A stretch of 57,994 nucleotides of DNA from the NCBI GenBank assembly GCA_044869955.1, contig JBIOYC010000010.1:1-57994 (forward strand), in the 5' to 3' direction. This document shows positions 54,656 to 57,994 of this stretch, one piece after another. The notes beneath the pieces are model-generated. The model had not been told where the DNA came from. It saw only the letters and a program-made list of their open reading frames with translations, and searched no databases. The translations under genes and the position numbers were made by a program. How positions within the stretch are numbered: position 1 is the stretch's first letter; the number at the start of each line of letters is the position of its first letter. Source of the DNA: CALMKX01 sp044869955 (GTDB lineage: Bacteria; Acidobacteriota; Thermoanaerobaculia; Multivoradales; SZUA-115).

Positions 54656-55083
54656 GGCTCGGCGCCGGCGCAGCTGGCTACCGCTTCTTCTTCCCCGGCC
54701 CGCTTGATCACTTCGAGAAGCTCCATGGTCTCGATCCTACCGAGCTTCGAGTCATGCGCGATCAGGACACCGCACTGTTCGTACCAGGTACGTGAACTAT
54801 GATCCTGGGGTAGTGAGGAACTTGTTTCCCAATACAACTTCCAACCCCAGACCGGCAGCCGGCTCCCTCCTGCCAGCGCCTCACAGAAGAGATCACGCCT
54901 CACAACGAGTGCTTGGCTGTAGCTCTGCCCTGCATCGCTCTCATCTCTCAGATCGCCACAGAAGGCCGCGACTGTCCCATCCTTCCGAAGGAACCGTCCA
55001 CGGTTGAGGTCCACTATTCCCGAATCACGCCGTCGGACTGGCGAGCGAAGGGGGATGGGATCGAGGGCTGCGGCGACGCTCAT
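54634..55083 (-). pseudogene. Orphan ORF fragment, family not recognised
   Basis: A 149-codon frame with protein-like composition (IVDLNRGRFLRKDGTVAAF, SQALVVRRDLFCEALAGG, PVWGWKLYWET). The VRRD...LPVW...K pattern reminds me of C-terminal parts of larger ATP-binding proteins, but I cannot name it. The frame stays open upstream of the ATG without a ribosome binding site, and its stop lies inside an intergenic repeat, so it is probably the truncated tail of a lost gene. The segment is visibly less GC-rich than the flanks. No other convincing gene lies in 54656-55160. Confidence 0.35.
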
Positions 55084-55160
55084 CGAGGGTTCCGCTTGAG
55101 ATCGGTGCTCCGATTCTAAGGCTTCATCGCCGGCCGCGGGGAGGCTGGTACTCTCGCCAG

Positions 55161-55439
55161 ATGAAGACGGCCAGCCTGACTGACACCAAGCACCGCCTGC
55201 TGATCGATCTCAACGAGGGGGAGGCCCCTCAGACAGAGCCGATCCCCAAAAGTGGCCGAGCCGGAGCTCGCGACGACGACCGCAGAGTGGGTCTTGAACG
55301 CCAGGGGCTGCTGACCCGGGGCCGCGGCGGTGTAGTGGAAGCAATCCTCAACGAGCCACCACCTCGCGCCCGTCCAGGCGCCAGCGCGCTCAACGCCCTG
55401 CTGGAGGAGCGGGAGGAAGGGGCAGAGTCTCGTCGCTGA
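55161..55439 (+). pseudogene. Shortened Phd/YefM-type antitoxin
   Basis: 92 codons. The start MKTASLTDTKHRLL matches the Phd/YefM N-terminus (MKTASLTETKNRLS). The end (VGLERQGLLTRGRGGVVEAI then PPPRARPGASALNALLEERE) matches the usual tail of these antitoxins. The middle, where the family has about 20 more residues up to RGRPVARLEP, is shortened and altered (EPIPKSGRAGARDDD). No PIN toxin follows on the same strand. Probably decayed. TACTCT six bases before the ATG may be a -10. Confidence 0.5.
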
Positions 55440-55485
55440 TCTCCCGAAGTGCTCGGCACCCGAGGCCCCAAGATTCAGTCGTCCC

Positions 55486-55908
55486 CTATCTCGCCCGGAG
55501 GGCCGGGCAGAAGCAGGCGATCTCCATCGCCGCGAGCCGCCGGGCGAACGGTTCGTCGGCCGTGACAACGGTGGCCCCGTGCCGGCGGGCGAGCACGGCG
55601 TAGAGGAAGTCGTAGACGGGGGAATTCCTCTGCGTTGCAGCCGCGAGGGCTTCCTCGATCAAGAGGCGGTCCGGCACCAGGGTATCGGCCAGGATCAGGG
55701 CCTCAGCCAGGCGCTCCTGCGCCTCCTGGGCTGGGAGGGTCCCGGCCCGCACGTACTTCCACAGAGAATTCGCTACCTCGGCGCAGTAGAGACCGGGGGC
55801 CACGACCATCGGAGTCTCGGCCAGGAAGGCGGACAGCTCCGGCTGCCAGAGTCCTTGCAGTACGACCCGGACGGCGGCCGAAGCGTCGAGCACGACTCGG
55901 CCCGTCAT
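55486..55908 (-). CDS. vapC: VapC-type PIN-domain toxin
   Basis: 140 aa. PIN ribonuclease with the expected acidic residues: LDASAAVRVVL (first Asp), YCAEVANSLWK (Glu), VYDFLYAVLARRHGATVVTA (Asp) and the closing TADEPFARRL. Members cut tRNA or rRNA when not held by the antitoxin. Its ATG overlaps the antitoxin stop by four bases (ATGA), the classical antitoxin-first order. It is the only toxin-antitoxin pair in this zone with both partners complete. Confidence 0.88.
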   Translation of the reverse strand: MTGRVVLDASAAVRVVLQGLWQPELSAFLAETPMVVAPGLYCAEVANSLWKYVRAGTLPAQEAQERLAEALILADTLVPDRLLIEEALAAATQRNSPVYDFLYAVLARRHGATVVTADEPFARRLAAMEIACFCPALRAR

Positions 55909-56150
55909 CGCTCGCGGTCCTCTCGGATCAGTTCCTCGGGAGCCGGCGACAGATCTCGCAGGTCCGAGCTGTGGGCTCGTTCCCCGATCCGGCGGAGCAT
56001 CTCCCGCCGGCGTTCTGCGGCGGTCAGCTCCGGAAGGCGGCGCAGCTCGTAAAGAGCCTGTTGCGACAGGCTGCGTCCTTCCTGCTCGGCGCGCAGGGAG
56101 AGAGCTTCGTAGAGATCTTGGGGTAGGTCACGGATCTGGAGGGAAGCCAT
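55905..56150 (-). CDS. vapB: VapB/FitA-type ribbon-helix-helix antitoxin
   Basis: 81 aa. The N-terminal ribbon-helix-helix (MASLQIRDLPQDLYEALSLR then AEQEGRSLSQQAL) would bind the operon's operator. The C-terminal part (LRDLSPAPEELIREDRER) would wrap around the PIN toxin. AAGGAG precedes the ATG by seven bases. Coupled to vapC through ATGA. FitA-like rather than AbrB-type VapB. Confidence 0.85.
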   Translation of the reverse strand: MASLQIRDLPQDLYEALSLRAEQEGRSLSQQALYELRRLPELTAAERRREMLRRIGERAHSSDLRDLSPAPEELIREDRER

Positions 56151-56217
56151 GGCGGCGCTCCTTGGAGAGTCCGATCATCATAGTGCATGCGCTTTGATGG
56201 CGACCCATCCAAACCCC

Positions 56218-56440
56218 GATCCCCCCGAAGTGCCTGGCACCCCGGGGCGCGGCGCTCCCAGATCGGGAATCCACCGTTCCCCAGTTCTGGTGAAAGGCAG
56301 GATGCATTCTCGCCTTCGCGGGAATGACGACGAGGAGGTAGGGGCGGCCCCATGTGTCCGCCCTCCGGCCTCCCCCTCTCCCGGGAGGGAGTTGGGGCGG
56401 GTCGGGAGAGGGGGATCGAGGGGGTGAGGGCAGCGGGCAC
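56218..56440. repeat. Cluster of intergenic repeat elements
   Basis: The 327-base gap between vapB and the aminotransferase gene holds no gene. It contains GAAGTGCCTGGCACCCCGG (about 56229), a CATTCTCGCCTTCGCGGGAATG palindrome-like unit (about 56304-56327) and CTCTCCCGGGAGGGAG (about 56379-56394). Relatives of the first lie at 54621 (TGCCTGGCACTG) and 55447 (AAGTGCTCGGCACC). These look like REP-type palindromic debris. Confidence 0.55.
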
Positions 56441-56463
56441 CCGAAGTAGACGAGGCCACCTGC

Positions 56464-56469
56464 TAGCAT
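56464..56469 (+). promoter_or_regulatory. Extended -10 (TGCTAGCAT) of the aminotransferase gene
   Basis: TAGCAT preceded by TGC ends eight bases before the ATG at 56478, with no ribosome binding site, so the transcript is probably leaderless. Confidence 0.45.
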
Positions 56470-56477
56470 CGCGCCTC

Positions 56478-57659
56478 ATGAGCCCTTCCTTCGGCCCAGC
56501 CCTGCTCCCCGACTGGCCCCTCGAGTCCGGCGTCACGTACTTGAACCACGGCACCGTCGGTGTCACACCGATCCGGGTGCTGGCGGCCCAGCAGGCGATT
56601 CGGGACGAGATCGAGCGCCAGCCGTCGCGTTTCCTGCTGCGCGAGCTGAGCGAGATCGGCGTCGGCGTGCCGCGGCCGGAACCGCCCCGCATGCGCGTGG
56701 CCGCCGCCGAGGTGGCGACCTTCCTGGGCGCCCGTGGCGAGGACCTGGCCTTCGTCGACAACGCCACCGCGGGCGCCAACTCGGTTCTGCGCTCCTTCCC
56801 TTTCGAGCCCGGCGACGAGATCCTGGTCACCGATCTTGGCTATGGCGGGGTGACCAACGCCGCCCGCTACGCCGCCCGCGAGCGCGACGCCGTGGTGCGC
56901 ACCGTCGAAATGCCCTACCCCCTCCTTCGGCCCGAGCAGGCGGTGGAGGCGATCGAGGCGGCCCTGGATTCCACCACCCGCATCCTCCTGGTCGACCACA
57001 TCACCGCCGAGAGCGCCCTGCTGCTGCCGCTGGCGGCGATCGCCGAGCGGTGCCGGGCCCACGGCGTCGCCGTGCTGGCCGACGGCGCCCACGCCCCGGG
57101 GGCCATCGCCCTCGACATCCCCTCGTTGGGGGTCGACTGGTACTTCGGCAACCTCCACAAATGGGGCTGGGTGCCCCGCTCGAGCGGCATCCTGTGGGCC
57201 GCTCCGGAGCGCCAGGCGGGCCTCCATCCGCCGGTGATCTCCTGGGGTCTCGACCTCGGCCTGTCGGCGGAGTTCGACCTGCTCGGCACCCGCGACCCCT
57301 CGTCCCACCTGGCGGCGCCGGCCGCTCTCGCCTTGCTCCGTGAGCTGGGTGTCGAGGCAGTGCAGGCCTACAACCATCGCCTCGCCTGGGAAGGGGCGCA
57401 GCACCTGGCCGAGCGCTGGGACAGCCCCTTCGAGACTCCCGAGGAGATGATCGGCACCATGGCCACCGTAGGTGTGCCGGAGCGCCTGGGTTCCACCCGC
57501 GAGGACGCGAACCGCCTGCGGGATGCGCTGCTCTTCGAGGACGGCATCGAGGTGCAGGTGCATGCCACCCGGGGTCGGCTGCAGGTGCGCATCTCGGCCC
57601 AGGTCTACAACGACCTCGGCGACGTCGAGCGGCTGGCGGCGGCGGTCGCGAAGCGTTAA
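56478..57659 (+). CDS. Class V aminotransferase, isopenicillin-N-epimerase-like
   Basis: 393 aa. PLP fold-type I enzyme with TYLNHGTVGVTP near the N-terminus, FVDNATAGANSVLRSF, LLVDHITAESALLLPL, VLADGAHAPGAIALD (PLP-binding Asp and His) and the PLP lysine in FGNLHKWGWVPRSSG (about residue 228). The family includes CefD-like epimerases, cysteine desulfurase relatives and many enzymes of unknown substrate. No beta-lactam genes are near, so CefD activity should not be assumed. Single gene, with a probable -10 eight bases upstream. Confidence 0.85.
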   Translation: MSPSFGPALLPDWPLESGVTYLNHGTVGVTPIRVLAAQQAIRDEIERQPSRFLLRELSEIGVGVPRPEPPRMRVAAAEVATFLGARGEDLAFVDNATAGANSVLRSFPFEPGDEILVTDLGYGGVTNAARYAARERDAVVRTVEMPYPLLRPEQAVEAIEAALDSTTRILLVDHITAESALLLPLAAIAERCRAHGVAVLADGAHAPGAIALDIPSLGVDWYFGNLHKWGWVPRSSGILWAAPERQAGLHPPVISWGLDLGLSAEFDLLGTRDPSSHLAAPAALALLRELGVEAVQAYNHRLAWEGAQHLAERWDSPFETPEEMIGTMATVGVPERLGSTREDANRLRDALLFEDGIEVQVHATRGRLQVRISAQVYNDLGDVERLAAAVAKR

Positions 57660-57741
57660 CAGAGCTTTACCCACCCCGGGGAATCGCAACCAACCCTCGA
57701 GCGGTTCGTATGACCAGGGCGGTTCGTTTCCGAGGAGACCG

Positions 57742-57994
57742 ATGATTCCCCCCAGCAGATCTCTCGTCTTGGTGGCCGGCGTCGCCGCCACCCTATTCGT
57801 TGCCGCCTGCTCCAGCCAGAAGAGCGAGCCCCAGAGCTACTCCACCACCACCGCCGAGCGCGGCGACCTCGCCGTCACCGCCTCGGCCGACGGCGTCATC
57901 GAGCCGGTGCGCAAGGTCGAGGTCAAGTCCAAAGCCTCGGGCGAGGTGATCTCCCTCGGCGTCGACACCGGCGACCAGGTCACACCCGGCCAGG
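57742..57994 (+). CDS. HlyD/MacA-type periplasmic adaptor lipoprotein (N-terminal part)
   Basis: 84 codons, cut by the window edge. ATG 57742 follows GAGGAG. Lipoprotein signal RSLVLVAGVAATLFVAAC with lipobox VAAC, then TTTAERGDLAVTASADGVIE and KVEVKSKASGEVISLGVDTG, DQVTPGQ. This is the start of the barrel and biotinyl-lipoyl-like domain of membrane-fusion (adaptor) proteins in RND or MacAB-type efflux systems. The pump genes would lie downstream, outside the window. Confidence 0.85.
   Translation, partial: MIPPSRSLVLVAGVAATLFVAACSSQKSEPQSYSTTTAERGDLAVTASADGVIEPVRKVEVKSKASGEVISLGVDTGDQVTPGQ

Noticed and set aside
55116..55568. Minus-strand 150-codon frame opposite the Phd remnant
   Set aside because: The plus strand retains the recognisable Phd start and tail; the minus frame has no motif and no start signal.
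56478..57659. Beta-lactam biosynthesis (isopenicillin N epimerase)
   Set aside because: Only family-level similarity to CefD; no other beta-lactam genes are present.

Overview
The window is very GC-rich and dense with genes on both strands. The gene families point to an Acidobacteriota-type bacterium, perhaps Thermoanaerobaculia-like. Pointers are the multihaem cytochrome-TPR plus CRTAC1-like pair, an ELWxxDGTxxGT repeat protein, an RHS protein, two ECF sigma/Ser-Thr kinase-TPR pairs, several large secreted proteins and a recurring DGFE[ST]GDxxAW motif. The taxonomy is inference; no rRNA or tRNA gene was seen.

Layout. 1-4.4 kb: a multihaem c-type cytochrome with TPRs, translationally coupled to an FG-GAP/UnbV lipoprotein, then a small secreted cysteine-rich protein. 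4.5-7.4 kb: a BsuBI/PstI-type type II restriction-modification pair. 7.4-18.9 kb: secreted BNR-repeat protein, RNA methyltransferase, SbcCD-like nuclease/ATPase operon, secreted ELW-repeat protein and a small HExxH protein. 18.9-19.2 kb: a structured intergenic region ending in a strong intrinsic terminator (ncRNA candidate). 19.2-24.3 kb: divergent L,D-transpeptidase and M15-type peptidase, an FMN alpha-hydroxy-acid dehydrogenase and a cysteine synthase. 24.3-29.7 kb, minus strand: two ArsA/GET3-like ATPases, PhaR regulator, phasin, patatin-like hydrolase, an exported rhodanese with an in-frame UGA (probable selenoprotein) and arfB. 29.7-32.0 kb: hemB-hemL.

32.0-50.7 kb is the most distinctive stretch. 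A three-gene module (ECF sigma, Ser/Thr kinase-TPR and a divergent secreted lectin-like protein) occurs twice as diverged paralogues. Between the copies lie an RHS protein with a variable C-terminal toxin-like domain, a small candidate immunity gene and a large secreted repeat protein. Both sigma factors lack the acidic motif of region 2.2 and carry a Thr there, which suggests activation by the neighbouring kinase.

50.8-54.4 kb: dnaJ-like and clpB overlap and are preceded by a HAIR-like inverted repeat (HspR operator type). 54.4-56.5 kb: a debris zone of toxin-antitoxin pieces (DUF433, a shortened Phd, intact VapBC) and intergenic repeats. 56.5 kb to the end: a class V aminotransferase and the start of a lipoprotein HlyD-type adaptor.

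The strongest candidate for something new is the UGA-containing rhodanese at 24785-25207. The UGA sits exactly where homologues have Cys, the frame continues into a complete rhodanese C-terminus that ends in an ATGA overlap with arfB, and a hairpin matching the bacterial SECIS pattern lies just downstream. The duplicated sigma-kinase-secreted protein locus around an RHS toxin is second.
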